Notes: generated by a model from the letters alone, not told the origin. Shown: positions 8,438 to 18,057, numbered from the stretch's first letter. The stretch: DNA of 52,366 nucleotides from Thermodesulfobacteriota bacterium (GCA_024763535.1 JANTFH010000013.1:1-52366); one strand, 5' to 3'. Translations and numbers: made by a program.

Positions 8438-9124
8438 TTATTTATCCTGCCACGACTTGCGTACGGTCGGCTTCTTTAAGGCCCGCTCCAACCGCAGCAG
8501 GTACTCCCGGCGGCTGATCTCACGCACACCGAACTGTTGTAAATGGGGGGTTAAAAACTGAACATCAATGAAATGAAAATTACGACGCTGTGCCAACGAC
8601 ACAAGATCAATCAGTGCGGCCTTGGAGGCATGATCAACCAGGGAAAACATCGACTCGGCAAAGAAACAGCGGCCGAGCGAGAGCCCGTAGAGACCGCCGA
8701 CCAGCGCATGATGCTGAAAAATCTCGATTGAGTGAGCGTGACCTGCATCATGCAGATCGATGTAGGCCGTCTGCATCTCCGGGGTTATCCAGGTACCGCT
8801 CTCATGCCGGCGCGGGGTTTCGGCACAGGCCTTGACAACCGCCGTGAAAGCCGTGTCGCGGCGCACCCTGAAACCTGATTTTTTGAGATAACGGCGATTC
8901 CGCCGGGAGAGATGAAACTCCTCCGGAAAGAGCAGGGCCCTAGGATCCGGCGACCACCAGAGAATCGGGTCGGCCGGTGAATACCAGGGGAAGATGCCTT
9001 CGCTGTAGGCCCGTAGCAGGCGTTCACGCGAAAGATCGCCCCCCACGGCCAGCAGGCCGTCCCCTTTTTCGGCCATGTGGGCGGGCGGGAAAACCGGGCG
9101 CAGATTCAAGCGGTAGACCGGCAT
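8438..9124 (-). CDS. aat: Leucyl/phenylalanyl-tRNA-protein transferase
   Basis: The 228-residue enzyme adds Leu or Phe from charged tRNA to proteins with N-terminal Arg or Lys, marking them for ClpAP/ClpS degradation (N-degron pathway). It has the family hallmarks GLLAVGGDLS, AYSEGIFPWY, WWSPDPRALL, GTWITPEM, LVGGLYGLSLG and FFAESMFS. Length is normal. It starts 1 base after the stop of the FAD oxidoreductase gene, so it is probably transcribed with the CO dehydrogenase operon, an unusual setting for this gene. Confidence 0.95.
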   Translation of the reverse strand: MPVYRLNLRPVFPPAHMAEKGDGLLAVGGDLSRERLLRAYSEGIFPWYSPADPILWWSPDPRALLFPEEFHLSRRNRRYLKKSGFRVRRDTAFTAVVKACAETPRRHESGTWITPEMQTAYIDLHDAGHAHSIEIFQHHALVGGLYGLSLGRCFFAESMFSLVDHASKAALIDLVSLAQRRNFHFIDVQFLTPHLQQFGVREISRREYLLRLERALKKPTVRKSWQDK

Positions 9125-9125
9125 C

Positions 9126-10337
9126 TCAGGAACAGCTCAGGCAGTTTCTTTTTATTTCCGCCAGCAGCGGCCCGGCCTTGAGGATGGTTCGGTTCCCGGC
9201 CAGGATAAATCCCTTGAGCTCATTCTGGTGATAAATAAGTGAGCTGTAACCAACGTCTGTAGAAGTTGACTGCCGCTGCCAGCCATCAGCGGCCGCCTGC
9301 AGCTTGCGGAAACCGGCACTGATAAAATCGAGCCCGAAAAGCGAAAACGAGTTACAGCTGATGCCGCCGTAATAGAGACAGGGCCGTCCGGCCATGTTAA
9401 ATCCGGCAACGGCCCCCTGCTCCCCGGCTGTCGGCCAGAGCGGCATCCGGCCCGGCCGGCGGCTGACAAGATCGTAAACCACCGCAACATCACCGGCCGC
9501 ATAAACACCCTCGGCGCAGGCCTGACGGCGGTCAACCACCAAGCCGTCAGCTCCGGCAGCTCCTTTGCCGGAAGCTTCATCCGCGCCCCAGTTATCGGCA
9601 GCTATCGGGCCGCAGGCCGTAACCCCCTTACCATAAAGCAGGCCGTCGACTGTAAGTTCACGGCCGGTTGAAGTCGTTAAAAGAAGTTTTTGTTCAGCCG
9701 CCGCCTGAGCGGCAACAATCTCTTCGCCGGGATTAATCTTCACCCGGTTGGCCTTAAGCCGGGCCGCCGCCAGCTTCGATCCGGGCCGGTCTAAAACCTG
9801 AGAGAGAATCCGCTTCGAGGTCGCGAAAAGTTCAATTTCAATCCCCTTTTCCCGAAGCGCTACCAGAGTCTTAAGACTCACCAGACCGGCCCCGGCAATC
9901 GCCCAGAGACCACCGGGGCGCATCCTTTTCTGCATTTGCAAAGCATCATTAAAACAGCGCAGAGTAAAGATGCCGGGCAGATCGCCCCCCGGAAAAGCCG
10001 GTTTTTTCGGCTCGCCGCCGGTGGCCACAAGGATGGTGTCGGCCCGGATTAAATCACCATCCGCAAACCGTACCCGGCGATTTTCAAAATCAATCTCAAG
10101 CGCTGTTTTCCCGGCCTGATAATTAAGCCGGCACTCTTTGATAATCTGCTCGCCCCAATTAAACAGTTGTTCGCGGTCGATAGCCCCTTCGAGAAAATAG
10201 GTCAACAGGCAGCGGCAGTACGGAACCCAGGGTTCATGGGAAACCAGTCTGATCTCGTCTTCAGGCCGCAGCCGGGCCAGCACCCGGGCGGCACTGAGGC
10301 CGGCATTCCCGGCCCCGATTATAAGATGACGCCGCAT
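9126..10337 (-). CDS. FAD/NAD-dependent oxidoreductase of the CO dehydrogenase operon
   Basis: This 403-residue flavoprotein belongs to the pyridine nucleotide-disulfide oxidoreductase class. It has an N-terminal FAD-binding GAGNAGLSAA (residues 8-17), a second nucleotide-binding GAGLVSLKTLVALREKG in the middle, and the FAD-closing YAAGDVAVVYD. Near residue 40 a PYCRC motif stands where related enzymes have PYSRP. It lies 4 bases after cooS. In other bacteria a similar protein sits beside cooS and cooF and passes electrons from CO oxidation to NAD(P); that role is inferred here. Confidence 0.8.
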   Translation of the reverse strand: MRRHLIIGAGNAGLSAARVLARLRPEDEIRLVSHEPWVPYCRCLLTYFLEGAIDREQLFNWGEQIIKECRLNYQAGKTALEIDFENRRVRFADGDLIRADTILVATGGEPKKPAFPGGDLPGIFTLRCFNDALQMQKRMRPGGLWAIAGAGLVSLKTLVALREKGIEIELFATSKRILSQVLDRPGSKLAAARLKANRVKINPGEEIVAAQAAAEQKLLLTTSTGRELTVDGLLYGKGVTACGPIAADNWGADEASGKGAAGADGLVVDRRQACAEGVYAAGDVAVVYDLVSRRPGRMPLWPTAGEQGAVAGFNMAGRPCLYYGGISCNSFSLFGLDFISAGFRKLQAAADGWQRQSTSTDVGYSSLIYHQNELKGFILAGNRTILKAGPLLAEIKRNCLSCS

Positions 10338-10341
10338 ACGA

Positions 10342-12261
10342 CTAAATTCCCAAGGCCTGACGTTTTTCTAATATAATTTTTTCCATCTCAGCCGCGGCTT
10401 TAAGCGGATCTTCCTCAACGAAGAAATAACCGCCGAAGACCTCCCCGGCCGTCTGTGTCAAGAGCTCCGTAACCTGAGCTCCTCCGGCAATCGGCGGCAT
10501 CGGCCAGAGATGTACCGGCACCCCGGAGGCGACAAAATAGGTGCCGATCGAAACCGCCTTTTCGGTCAGCCATTCCGGAGCCGAACCGACCAGCGGCAGA
10601 TCATCGATATCAACCCCCAGGGTATCGGCCAGGGCCCCGGCCAGCACCAGCATCCGCGAGCAATCCACACAGGAACCCATATGCAGACAGGGCGGAATCC
10701 CCAAAGCTTCGCAAACCGCCTTAAGACCCGGCCCGGCCTGCGCCGCGGTGCCGGTCTGCATCAGCCCGGCCTTGGCTGCGGCAATCGCCCAGCAGCCCGT
10801 ACCGATCACCAGAATATCCCTGGCAATCAGGGCTTTAGCCAGTTCTATATGATAAAAATCGTGCGTAACTTTGGGGTTGTTGCAGCCGACAATTCCGACC
10901 ACCCCCTTGACGGCCCCGCTTTTTATCGCGTCGAGCAGGGGCTCCGGGGTGCCGCCTAAAGCTGAGAGAATCGCCTCCACCGAGAACCCGACCACGGCCT
11001 TATTGGTCACCGCCGGGATATAGACCCGGTCCCGGTTGCGGTTGCTGTAGTTTTCCACCGCCATGGTCACAATCTTTGTCGCGCACTGATCCGCCTCGGC
11101 CTCTTCAAACTGAATGTGGGTGGAGCCGGGGAACGCGGCCTGATCGCTGGTCGCGATAAAGTGGGTATGATAACATTTGCAAAGCTCCGCCAGAGCCGGA
11201 AAGATACACTGAACATCGACACTCATCAGCTCCACCGCCCCGGTGATAATCGCCAGCTCCTGCTGCAGTTCGTTTCCGGCAATCGGAATACCGTGCCGCA
11301 TCAAAACCTCATTCCCGGTGCAGCACATCCCCACGACATTGATCCCCCTGGCCCCCTGTTTGCGGGCCAGTTTCAACATTGCCGGAGAAGTTGCGACTTC
11401 AACAATTTTTTCCGATAAAACGGGCTCATGACCGTGCACTACGATATTGACCTGATCCTTATCCAGAACCCCGAGGTTGGCCGTGGCTTCGCGGATTTTC
11501 GGGGTACCGAAGAGGATATCCTGAATCTCGGTGGCAATCAGTGAGCCGCCCCAGCCGTCCCCGATAGAGGCGCGCACGCCCTGGGTAATCAATGAGAGCG
11601 GATCATGATCAACCCCGAAGTGAGTGCGGTGCATGATATCGACAATCTCCCGGTCGATACTGCGGGGAAGAATGCCGATCGTCTTACCGGTCGCGGCACT
11701 CAAATCATCGGCAATCTTCTGCCAGCGGGCCAGCCGTTTGACCGGAGCGTAAGCTTTGACAAAAGCCAGGGCAGCTTCATCCTGCTTGCCGAAATCATTG
11801 AGGGCGAGGTTGGCGATATCGGCGGCAATCGCGGTCTTCTTCCGGCCTTTAACGGCAATCCCGAGACGGGCGGCCACGGCTTTAAGTTTATCGATATCGA
11901 CCAGTTCATAGTCCTGGTTATTACCAGAGGCGACCTCTTTAAGCAGCAGCGCCGGCCGCCGGCCGTGGTCGGAATGGGCGGCCGCGCCGCCGGCAATCAT
12001 GCGGATCAGATGCCGGGCGACAATTGTGTCGGCCCCGGCCCCGCAGGCCCCTTTCTGCGCCCCTTCACCGAAGGGATCGATCCGGCAGGGCCCCATAGAA
12101 CAGGTTCGGCAGCAGAGACCGAGTTCGCCGAAACCGCATTGCGGCTGCTGTTTTTCCAGTCTCTCCCAGACGGTTTCAATATTCTGGTCCGCGGCCACCT
12201 GCAACATCTCCCGGCTCGCCGGATCAACACTTTTCTGTTTGATTTTTTCATCGATATTCAT
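10342..12261 (-). CDS. cooS: Anaerobic carbon monoxide dehydrogenase catalytic subunit
   Basis: The 639-residue enzyme interconverts CO and CO2 at a Ni-Fe-S C-cluster. Cys residues at 42, 50, 51, 54, 59 and 72 supply the D and B iron-sulfur clusters. The C-cluster ligands are all visible: His in HGHEPVL, and Cys in CCTGNE, VDVQCIF, VGCNNPK, GTGCWA and GSCVDCS. It therefore looks fully functional. No acetyl-CoA synthase subunit or CooC nickel-insertion protein is in the window. AAGGAG precedes the ATG. It follows cooF by 28 bases and precedes the FAD oxidoreductase. Confidence 0.97.
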   Translation of the reverse strand: MNIDEKIKQKSVDPASREMLQVAADQNIETVWERLEKQQPQCGFGELGLCCRTCSMGPCRIDPFGEGAQKGACGAGADTIVARHLIRMIAGGAAAHSDHGRRPALLLKEVASGNNQDYELVDIDKLKAVAARLGIAVKGRKKTAIAADIANLALNDFGKQDEAALAFVKAYAPVKRLARWQKIADDLSAATGKTIGILPRSIDREIVDIMHRTHFGVDHDPLSLITQGVRASIGDGWGGSLIATEIQDILFGTPKIREATANLGVLDKDQVNIVVHGHEPVLSEKIVEVATSPAMLKLARKQGARGINVVGMCCTGNEVLMRHGIPIAGNELQQELAIITGAVELMSVDVQCIFPALAELCKCYHTHFIATSDQAAFPGSTHIQFEEAEADQCATKIVTMAVENYSNRNRDRVYIPAVTNKAVVGFSVEAILSALGGTPEPLLDAIKSGAVKGVVGIVGCNNPKVTHDFYHIELAKALIARDILVIGTGCWAIAAAKAGLMQTGTAAQAGPGLKAVCEALGIPPCLHMGSCVDCSRMLVLAGALADTLGVDIDDLPLVGSAPEWLTEKAVSIGTYFVASGVPVHLWPMPPIAGGAQVTELLTQTAGEVFGGYFFVEEDPLKAAAEMEKIILEKRQALGI

Positions 12262-12289
12262 GATTATCTCCTTAAATTTTCAGAGTGCT

Positions 12290-12775
12290 TCAAAGTGTAC
12301 GCAGACCCGCCAGAACCTGCCGGCGCCGGGCCCGGGCCTGATCATCAACTTCTTCATAAACCAGAGCCTTAACCGGACAGGCATTGACGCAGGCGGGCTC
12401 ATCACGGTCCGGGCAGCGGTCGCATTTGGTGATGCGGCGCTCTGCATGTTTCCGGGTAATGACACCGAAAGGACAGACCATAATACACATCCAGCAGCCG
12501 ACACAGAGATCGGTAGCGCAGATAACCACCCCGCGCTCATCCCGATGCAGGGCCCCGCTCAGACAGGCATTAAGACAAGGGGCCTCTTCACAGTTGCGAC
12601 ACTGAAGCGGCAGAAAACCATAGCCGTCGGTCATAACGTGAACCCGGTACTGGGGCCGAGGTTTTTCGCGGATGGCTGAAAGCAGGGTTTTGCTTTGCGA
12701 ATGCTCCACGGCGCAGGCCAGCTCACAGCTGCGGCAGCCGAGACAGAGTTCCGGTTTGATGAGAAGTTCTTTCAT
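12290..12775 (-). CDS. cooF: CooF-like four-cluster ferredoxin
   Basis: This 161-residue electron carrier holds 16 cysteines in four groups (11-21, 59-71, 91-101, 118-133), enough for four [4Fe-4S] clusters. The pattern, with a CPFGVI motif after the third group and CVNACPVKAL at the fourth, matches CooF and HycB-type subunits. It should take electrons from CooS and hand them to the flavoprotein or to another partner. GGAGGG precedes the ATG. It is the first gene of the operon, downstream of the promoter at 12848-12876. Confidence 0.9.
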   Translation of the reverse strand: MKELLIKPELCLGCRSCELACAVEHSQSKTLLSAIREKPRPQYRVHVMTDGYGFLPLQCRNCEEAPCLNACLSGALHRDERGVVICATDLCVGCWMCIMVCPFGVITRKHAERRITKCDRCPDRDEPACVNACPVKALVYEEVDDQARARRRQVLAGLRTL

Positions 12776-12847
12776 GATGATTACCCTCCATGTGCTTTAG
12801 AAGGTTTAAGAAAAACGGAGACGGGAGGTTCATAAAACCTGTCTAAC

Positions 12848-12876
12848 AATATATTGCATGAACCCGGAACTGTAAA
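12848..12876 (-). promoter_or_regulatory. Promoter of the coo operon
   Basis: Reading leftward, TTTACA (12876-12871) and TATATT (12853-12848) are separated by 17 bases, about 75 bases before the cooF start. I see no clear CooA or RcoM palindrome beside it. Confidence 0.5.
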
Positions 12877-13017
12877 GAAAAAAGCTTGAAAAAATCGCAG
12901 ACTGTGATACTGTTATTTTTGGTGGTTTGCCATCTGTGGCATCATGCGGAAAAAACAGTAAATAACGGGCGGGCGCATCCGCTCTCAACCCTTAAGGGTA
13001 AATATCAAGGAGGTAAC

Positions 13018-13437
13018 ATGAAAACATCCGTACGAAGAATCCTGCTTTACATCTTCATGATGGCGCTGTCTGGAACTCTGCTCTGGAGTTGTGCCGGCAG
13101 CCGGAAGGCGGAAAAGGTAACCTGTGCCGGCAATATCGAATGGGATATCTGCAAAACGGCAAAAATCACCTCTTTTGCCTGTGAACTTGGCAGCTTCAAG
13201 AAAAAGCCGGCCTTAGTCTACACGGTCGCGGTTACCAACACCGACACCACTCCCCACCGCTACCGCCTCAATATCTTCCTCCTCGATCAGGACAAGGCGG
13301 CCGGTTTCCTGGTGCCGCGCAAAGGCAAACCACCGGTGGTCAAACCGGGTGAAACGGTTACCGTCAAGATCCCGTTCTTCAAGGCGACAACGACCTCGAA
13401 AGATATGCTGGTTGTGCTTAACACCATCGGCGAATAA
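13018..13437 (+). CDS. Lipoprotein of unknown function
   Basis: I chose the ATG at 13018 because AAGGAGG precedes it and a signal peptide follows directly; a longer frame from 12886 has neither. The 139-residue product has the lipobox LWSC with Cys25. The mature part (about 115 residues) looks like a single beta-sandwich: VYTVAVTNTDTTPHRYRLNIFLLDQD, then a VKPGETVTVKIPF strand. This resembles FxLYD-type extracytoplasmic domains. It heads the TAXI-TRAP operon, 32 bases before the binding protein, and a similar-looking lipoprotein ends the same operon at 18058. Confidence 0.75.
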   Translation: MKTSVRRILLYIFMMALSGTLLWSCAGSRKAEKVTCAGNIEWDICKTAKITSFACELGSFKKKPALVYTVAVTNTDTTPHRYRLNIFLLDQDKAAGFLVPRKGKPPVVKPGETVTVKIPFFKATTTSKDMLVVLNTIGE

Positions 13438-13469
13438 CTAAAGATTATAAACATGAGGAGATAAGTACC

Positions 13470-14459
13470 ATGACCAGAAAAATAACTTTCGTACTGGCCC
13501 TGCTGGCGACTCTGGGCTTTATTTTCAGTTTTCAGGCGGATCCGGCCTCGGCCCGTACCCGTTTCATCTCAATCGGCACCGGCGGTACCGGCGGGGTCTA
13601 CTACCCCTACGGCGGCGGCGTGGCCGAGATCTGGACCAAGAAGGTCAAAGGGGTTAAAGCGGTCGCCGAGGTTACCGGCGCCTCCGTTGAAAACACCAAG
13701 CTCTGCGACAAGGGCGAAACCCTGTTCGGCGAGATTATGAGTGATGTCGCCTTCCAGGCCTATACCGGTACCGGTAAATTCAAAGGGAAACCGCAGAAGA
13801 TAAGGGGCATGTTTGTCATGTATCCCAATGTCTACCATATTGTTACCCGGCAGGATTCGGGAATCAACAGCATCAGCGATCTTAAAGGGCAGAAAGTCTC
13901 GGTCGGTGCCCCCGGCAGCGGCACCGAATTTATGACCAGCCTGATTCTGGAGGGCGCCCTCGGCATCCCCTACGACTCTTTCAACGTCTTCCGCCTCTCC
14001 TTCAACGAAAATGCCAATGCCTTAAAGGATAATTCCATCAAAGTCGGCATCTGGTGCGTGGCCCCGCCGACCTCCTCGATCATGGACCTGGCAACCACCC
14101 ACAAGATCAAGATTATCCCCTTCACCAAGGCCGAGATCGATCAGGTCACCAGCAAATATCCCTTCTACGCCGGCTACACCCTGCCGGCTGGAGTCTATAA
14201 AGGTCAGGATCAGCCGGTCTACACGGCTTCGGTCTGGAACACCTTTATCTGCAATGCCGACATTGATGAAGAGCTGGTTTATCAGTTGACCAAAGCGGTC
14301 TTTGAAAATCAGGATTTCCTGATTAAAATCCACCACTTTGCCAAATATACCACCCCGGAGAACGCGGTTAAATATTCGGCCATTCCCCTGCATCCCGGGG
14401 CCATCAGGTATCTTAAGGAAAAGGGCATTACCGTACCGGCCCGCCTGATCGCTAAATAG
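13470..14459 (+). CDS. TAXI-family TRAP transporter binding protein
   Basis: This 329-residue periplasmic protein binds the substrate of the TRAP transporter encoded just downstream. A signal peptide covers about residues 1-29 (cut after ASA). The mature protein has the TAXI hallmark ISIGTGGTGGVYYPYGG, then SVENTK, a GQKVSVGAPGSGTE motif and a C-terminal HPGAIRYLKEKG. Known TAXI systems take up glutamate or C4/C5 dicarboxylates such as 2-oxoglutarate. GAGGAG precedes the ATG. The operon also holds DUF1850, a fused permease and an LhgO-like flavoprotein. Confidence 0.92.
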   Translation: MTRKITFVLALLATLGFIFSFQADPASARTRFISIGTGGTGGVYYPYGGGVAEIWTKKVKGVKAVAEVTGASVENTKLCDKGETLFGEIMSDVAFQAYTGTGKFKGKPQKIRGMFVMYPNVYHIVTRQDSGINSISDLKGQKVSVGAPGSGTEFMTSLILEGALGIPYDSFNVFRLSFNENANALKDNSIKVGIWCVAPPTSSIMDLATTHKIKIIPFTKAEIDQVTSKYPFYAGYTLPAGVYKGQDQPVYTASVWNTFICNADIDEELVYQLTKAVFENQDFLIKIHHFAKYTTPENAVKYSAIPLHPGAIRYLKEKGITVPARLIAK

Positions 14460-14466
14460 TTTATCG

Positions 14467-14973
14467 ATGATAAAGATTTTTAAGTCCCGGCATTCATATC
14501 GTTTATGGGTGCCGGGATTACTTTTACTGTGCCTGCTCGGCCCGGGACTGCTGCCGGCGGGAGCACTGGAGCGAAAACCGTCTCCGCAGCTGGTGGTCAG
14601 CAATTATGCAACGGGAGAAATAATCACGGCCCTGCCGGTCAAGTGCGGTGATAAATTTACCATCCGCTATATTCATTCGGTTGATAAAACCCCGATTTTT
14701 GAGGAGTTCCGCCTCGACAAGAGAGAGGGTCTGGTACTTGAAAAAACCTGGTTTACGATGTTCGGAGCCGGCCTCGGATACTGGCCGGGACACGGTCATC
14801 TGACCCAGGACAAGGATTGGATCACCATTGATGATATCGAGCAGCCTCTGGGAAGTTTCATCCTCCGGATCGGGGCTTTAAGTGTCGGCCATACGATTAT
14901 CTATCATGACCGGCAAATCAATCTCTCGCGCCGGGCTCCGGGAGTGCGGGCCCTGGTTGAATTTAAGAGATAG
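14467..14973 (+). CDS. DUF1850 protein of the TAXI-TRAP locus
   Basis: The 168-residue protein has an N-terminal hydrophobic signal (residues about 10-35) and a DUF1850 domain. The family features CGDKFTIRYIHSVDKTPIFEEF and WFTMFGAGLGYWPG are visible. DUF1850 genes commonly sit between a TAXI binding protein and its fused permease, as here, so a transport accessory role is likely; its mechanism is not established. It starts 7 bases after the preceding stop, with only a weak ribosome-binding site, suggesting coupled translation. Confidence 0.85.
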   Translation: MIKIFKSRHSYRLWVPGLLLLCLLGPGLLPAGALERKPSPQLVVSNYATGEIITALPVKCGDKFTIRYIHSVDKTPIFEEFRLDKREGLVLEKTWFTMFGAGLGYWPGHGHLTQDKDWITIDDIEQPLGSFILRIGALSVGHTIIYHDRQINLSRRAPGVRALVEFKR

Positions 14974-14979
14974 AATAAT

Positions 14980-16899
14980 ATGACCAACAAAGAGATAACG
15001 GTTGAAGAGAGCACCGCCAGCGGCCAGCGCCATCTGCGCGGGATTCTGGCTTTAAGTATTACCGCCGTTGCGATCACGCTCTCACTCTTCCAGCTTTATA
15101 CGGCCGGTATCGCCCCGCTGGCGGCCATCTACCAGCGTTCGGTCCATCTCGTACTGATCCTGATTCTGGTATTCGCCCTCTACCCACCGGTCAAAGGCGC
15201 GGCCCGGGACAGGATTGATATCTATCTGATTATCGATATGCTCCTGATTCTGCTGGCTTTAGCGATCGGCATCTATATCTGGGTTGAATTTAATGCGATC
15301 GTCGAACGTCAGGGCGACTGGATCACCACCGATGTCGTCATGGGCGTCATCGCCCTTTTTCTGGTGATGGAAGCGACCCGTCGGGTGATCGGCCTTTTTA
15401 TGTCGGCAATCGCGATAATCTTTCTGCTTTTCACCTACTTCGGCCCGTGGATGCCCGATCTTATCGCTCATAAAGGTTACAGTGTCGAGCGCATCGTCAC
15501 AACCCTCTACCTGACCACTGAAGGCATCTGGGGTCTGCCGACCGGGGTCGCGGCGACTTTTGTTTTTGTCTTTATTCTTTTCGGATCTTTTCTCGAGCGC
15601 ACCGGCGGCGGCGATTTTTTCATTGATCTGGCCTACGCTCTCACCGGCCGCATGACCGGCGGCCCGGCCAAAACCGCAATTTTGGCCAGCGGTTTCATGG
15701 GTTCGGTTTCGGGCTCGGCGGTTGCCAATGTGGTCACCACCGGCTCTTTTACCATCCCGATGATGAAAAAGGTCGGCTACAAACCCCATGTTGCCGGAGC
15801 CATCGAGGCGGCAGCCTCGACCGGCGGCCAGATCATGCCGCCGATCATGGGAGCCGGAGCCTTTCTCATGGCCGAATTTACCAACACCTCCTACCTCTAC
15901 ATCGTCAAGATCGCCATCATCCCGGCCCTGCTCTATTACCTGAGTGTCCTCTTTTTCGTCCACTTCGAGGCCAAAAAAGAGGGTTTCAAACCGATGTTGA
16001 AAGCGGATCTTCCCCGCGTCAAAACCACTTTGAAAAACGGCCTCCACTTCTTCATTCCGGTTTTGATCCTGATCTACGTTCTCTTTAACAACTACAGTCC
16101 GATGATGGCCGGTTTCGTCGCGGTTATCTCAACCATTGTCGCCGCCATGCTGCGCCGGGCCACCCGCTTGAGCCTTAAGGATATCCTCGACGGCCTTGAG
16201 GCCGGGGCCAAAAATGCGGTCATGGTTTCAGTCGCCTGCGGCTGTGCCGGGATTATCGTCGGCTGCGTCAGCTTGACCGGCCTCGGCCTTAAATTCTCCA
16301 GTCTCGTGGTTTCACTCTCCGGCGGCAGTCCGTTTCTGGCAATCGTCCTGATTGGTATGGCCTCGCTGGTTTTGGGCACCGGCCTGCCGGTTACCGCCTC
16401 CTATATCGTCCTCGTGATTCTTGCCGGGCCGGCCCTGATGGATCTGGGCCTGCCGATTATCGTCGCCCACATGATCGTCTTCTGGTACAGCCAGGATGCC
16501 AATGTCACCCCGCCGGTCTCGCTCGCCGCCTTTGCCGGAGCCGGGATCGCCGGAGCCTCGCCGATCAAGACCGGATTTGCCTCCTGGAAGATCGCCAAAG
16601 GGCTCTACATTATTCCGATGGTTATGGCCTACCGGCCCCTGCTCGGCAACGGCAGCGTCAGCGAAGTGATTATGACCACATTCTTTACGGTTATCGGCCT
16701 GATCGCCTTTACCAGCTGCATGGAGAGATTTCTCTTCCAGCGTCTCAATCTGCTCGAAACCCTGCTCATGACAGCCGCCGCCCTGGCCCTCTTCTGGCCC
16801 GATTACGCCATCAGCGGCGGCGGTACCCTGCTGTTAATTATCCTCGCCGGCCGCCAGTGGTTTGCCAACCGGCCGCCGGTTGCAATCGGCAGTACCTAG
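14980..16899 (+). CDS. TRAP transporter fused permease (DctQM type)
   Basis: The 639-residue inner-membrane protein joins the small (four-segment) and large (about twelve-segment) TRAP permease subunits in one chain, as is usual for TAXI systems. Recognisable stretches are ASGFMGSVSGSAVANVVTTG, the GGQIMPPIMGAGAF loop, GLPVTASYIV and DANVTPPVSLAAFAGAGIAG. It imports its substrate with a sodium or proton gradient, using the binding protein at 13470. It starts 6 bases after DUF1850. Confidence 0.93.
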   Translation: MTNKEITVEESTASGQRHLRGILALSITAVAITLSLFQLYTAGIAPLAAIYQRSVHLVLILILVFALYPPVKGAARDRIDIYLIIDMLLILLALAIGIYIWVEFNAIVERQGDWITTDVVMGVIALFLVMEATRRVIGLFMSAIAIIFLLFTYFGPWMPDLIAHKGYSVERIVTTLYLTTEGIWGLPTGVAATFVFVFILFGSFLERTGGGDFFIDLAYALTGRMTGGPAKTAILASGFMGSVSGSAVANVVTTGSFTIPMMKKVGYKPHVAGAIEAAASTGGQIMPPIMGAGAFLMAEFTNTSYLYIVKIAIIPALLYYLSVLFFVHFEAKKEGFKPMLKADLPRVKTTLKNGLHFFIPVLILIYVLFNNYSPMMAGFVAVISTIVAAMLRRATRLSLKDILDGLEAGAKNAVMVSVACGCAGIIVGCVSLTGLGLKFSSLVVSLSGGSPFLAIVLIGMASLVLGTGLPVTASYIVLVILAGPALMDLGLPIIVAHMIVFWYSQDANVTPPVSLAAFAGAGIAGASPIKTGFASWKIAKGLYIIPMVMAYRPLLGNGSVSEVIMTTFFTVIGLIAFTSCMERFLFQRLNLLETLLMTAAALALFWPDYAISGGGTLLLIILAGRQWFANRPPVAIGST

Positions 16900-16908
16900 T
16901 AAAATTAA

Positions 16909-18012
16909 ATGGAAAAATTTGAGGTAACCATTATCGGCGCCGGTATCGTCGGCCTCGCGGTGGCTGCTCGGTTGGCCCCGAAACTTAAAGAAAACCTGCT
17001 GCTGGTGGAACGCCACGAAAGTTTCGGCCAGGAGACCAGCAGCCGTAACAGCGAGGTTATTCATGCCGGCATCTACTATCCTGAGAACTCCCTGAAAGCC
17101 CGCCTCTGCGTCTCCGGCAACCGCCGGATCTATCAACTCTGTCAAAAATACGATATCGCCCACCGCCGCCTCGGCAAACTGATCGTCGCCTCCTCGAGTG
17201 CCGAAGAGACCTCTCTTATCGAACTTTTAAAACGGGGCCGCCGCAACGGCGCCGCCAATCTCAAACTCTTAAGCGCCGCTGAAAGCCGGGCTCTGGAACC
17301 ACAGGTCAAAACCCGGGCCGCACTCTTCTCACCTGATTCCGGGATCGTCGATTCCCACGCGCTGATGCGCCTGTTTTACCATCAGGCCAAAGACTCCGGG
17401 GCCGTCATCGCCTTTCATACCGAGATTGCCGAAATCAAGCCACTTGACTCTTTTTTTCAACTTAATTGCGCCGGTCAGGATCAGACAAGCTTCAGTTTCA
17501 ACACCAAAACCGTTATCAACTGCGCCGGTCTCGATGCGGCCCGGCTGAGCCGTTCCGCCGGATTAACGACCCCGGCTATCCACTACGCCAAAGGCACCTA
17601 TTTCAGCTACAGCGGTATCTCGCCCCTCTCCCATCTGGTCTATCCGGCCCCGCCGCAGAGCGGCCACGGCCTCGGTATCCACGCCACTATCGATTTAGGC
17701 GGCCGTCTGCGTTTCGGCCCCGATCTTCAATATTGCGTGCAGCCCGACTATCAGGTTGACGCAACCCGACGGCTGCAATTTGCCGCTGCAATCAAGCGCT
17801 ACCTGCCGACCCTTGACAGCCGCCGACTGGCCCCGGACATGGCCGGCATTCGCCCCCGTCTCCAGGGCCCGGACGATCCTTTTTCTGATTTTATAATTCG
17901 GCAAGAAGGAACAGCGGCCACAGTTTTTTTCAATCTGCTCGGCATTGAATCGCCGGGCCTGACCGCAGCCCCGGCGATTGCCGATGAAATTGCCACCCGG
18001 CTGAATTTGTGA
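16909..18012 (+). CDS. FAD-dependent 2-hydroxyacid oxidase-like protein (LhgO family)
   Basis: This 367-residue flavoprotein has the Rossmann motif GAGIVGLAVA (residues 10-19), the LhgO/L2HGDH signature SSRNSEVIHAGIYYP, and a C-terminal FNLLGIESPGLTAAPAIA that closes the FAD site. Relatives oxidise L-2-hydroxyglutarate to 2-oxoglutarate and pass electrons to the quinone pool. Its position 9 bases after the permease suggests that the TRAP system imports a 2-hydroxy acid or related dicarboxylate. The family also contains glycerol-3-phosphate and amino-acid oxidases, so the substrate is uncertain. Confidence 0.85.
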   Translation: MEKFEVTIIGAGIVGLAVAARLAPKLKENLLLVERHESFGQETSSRNSEVIHAGIYYPENSLKARLCVSGNRRIYQLCQKYDIAHRRLGKLIVASSSAEETSLIELLKRGRRNGAANLKLLSAAESRALEPQVKTRAALFSPDSGIVDSHALMRLFYHQAKDSGAVIAFHTEIAEIKPLDSFFQLNCAGQDQTSFSFNTKTVINCAGLDAARLSRSAGLTTPAIHYAKGTYFSYSGISPLSHLVYPAPPQSGHGLGIHATIDLGGRLRFGPDLQYCVQPDYQVDATRRLQFAAAIKRYLPTLDSRRLAPDMAGIRPRLQGPDDPFSDFIIRQEGTAATVFFNLLGIESPGLTAAPAIADEIATRLNL

Positions 18013-18057
18013 TAACTATCGGCAATAAACCGCCGCACACACGCAAGGAGACAAGTT

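Noticed and set aside
12886-13017. Upstream extension of the lipoprotein at 13018
   Set aside because: The signal peptide and AAGGAGG site start at 13018; the upstream codons have neither.
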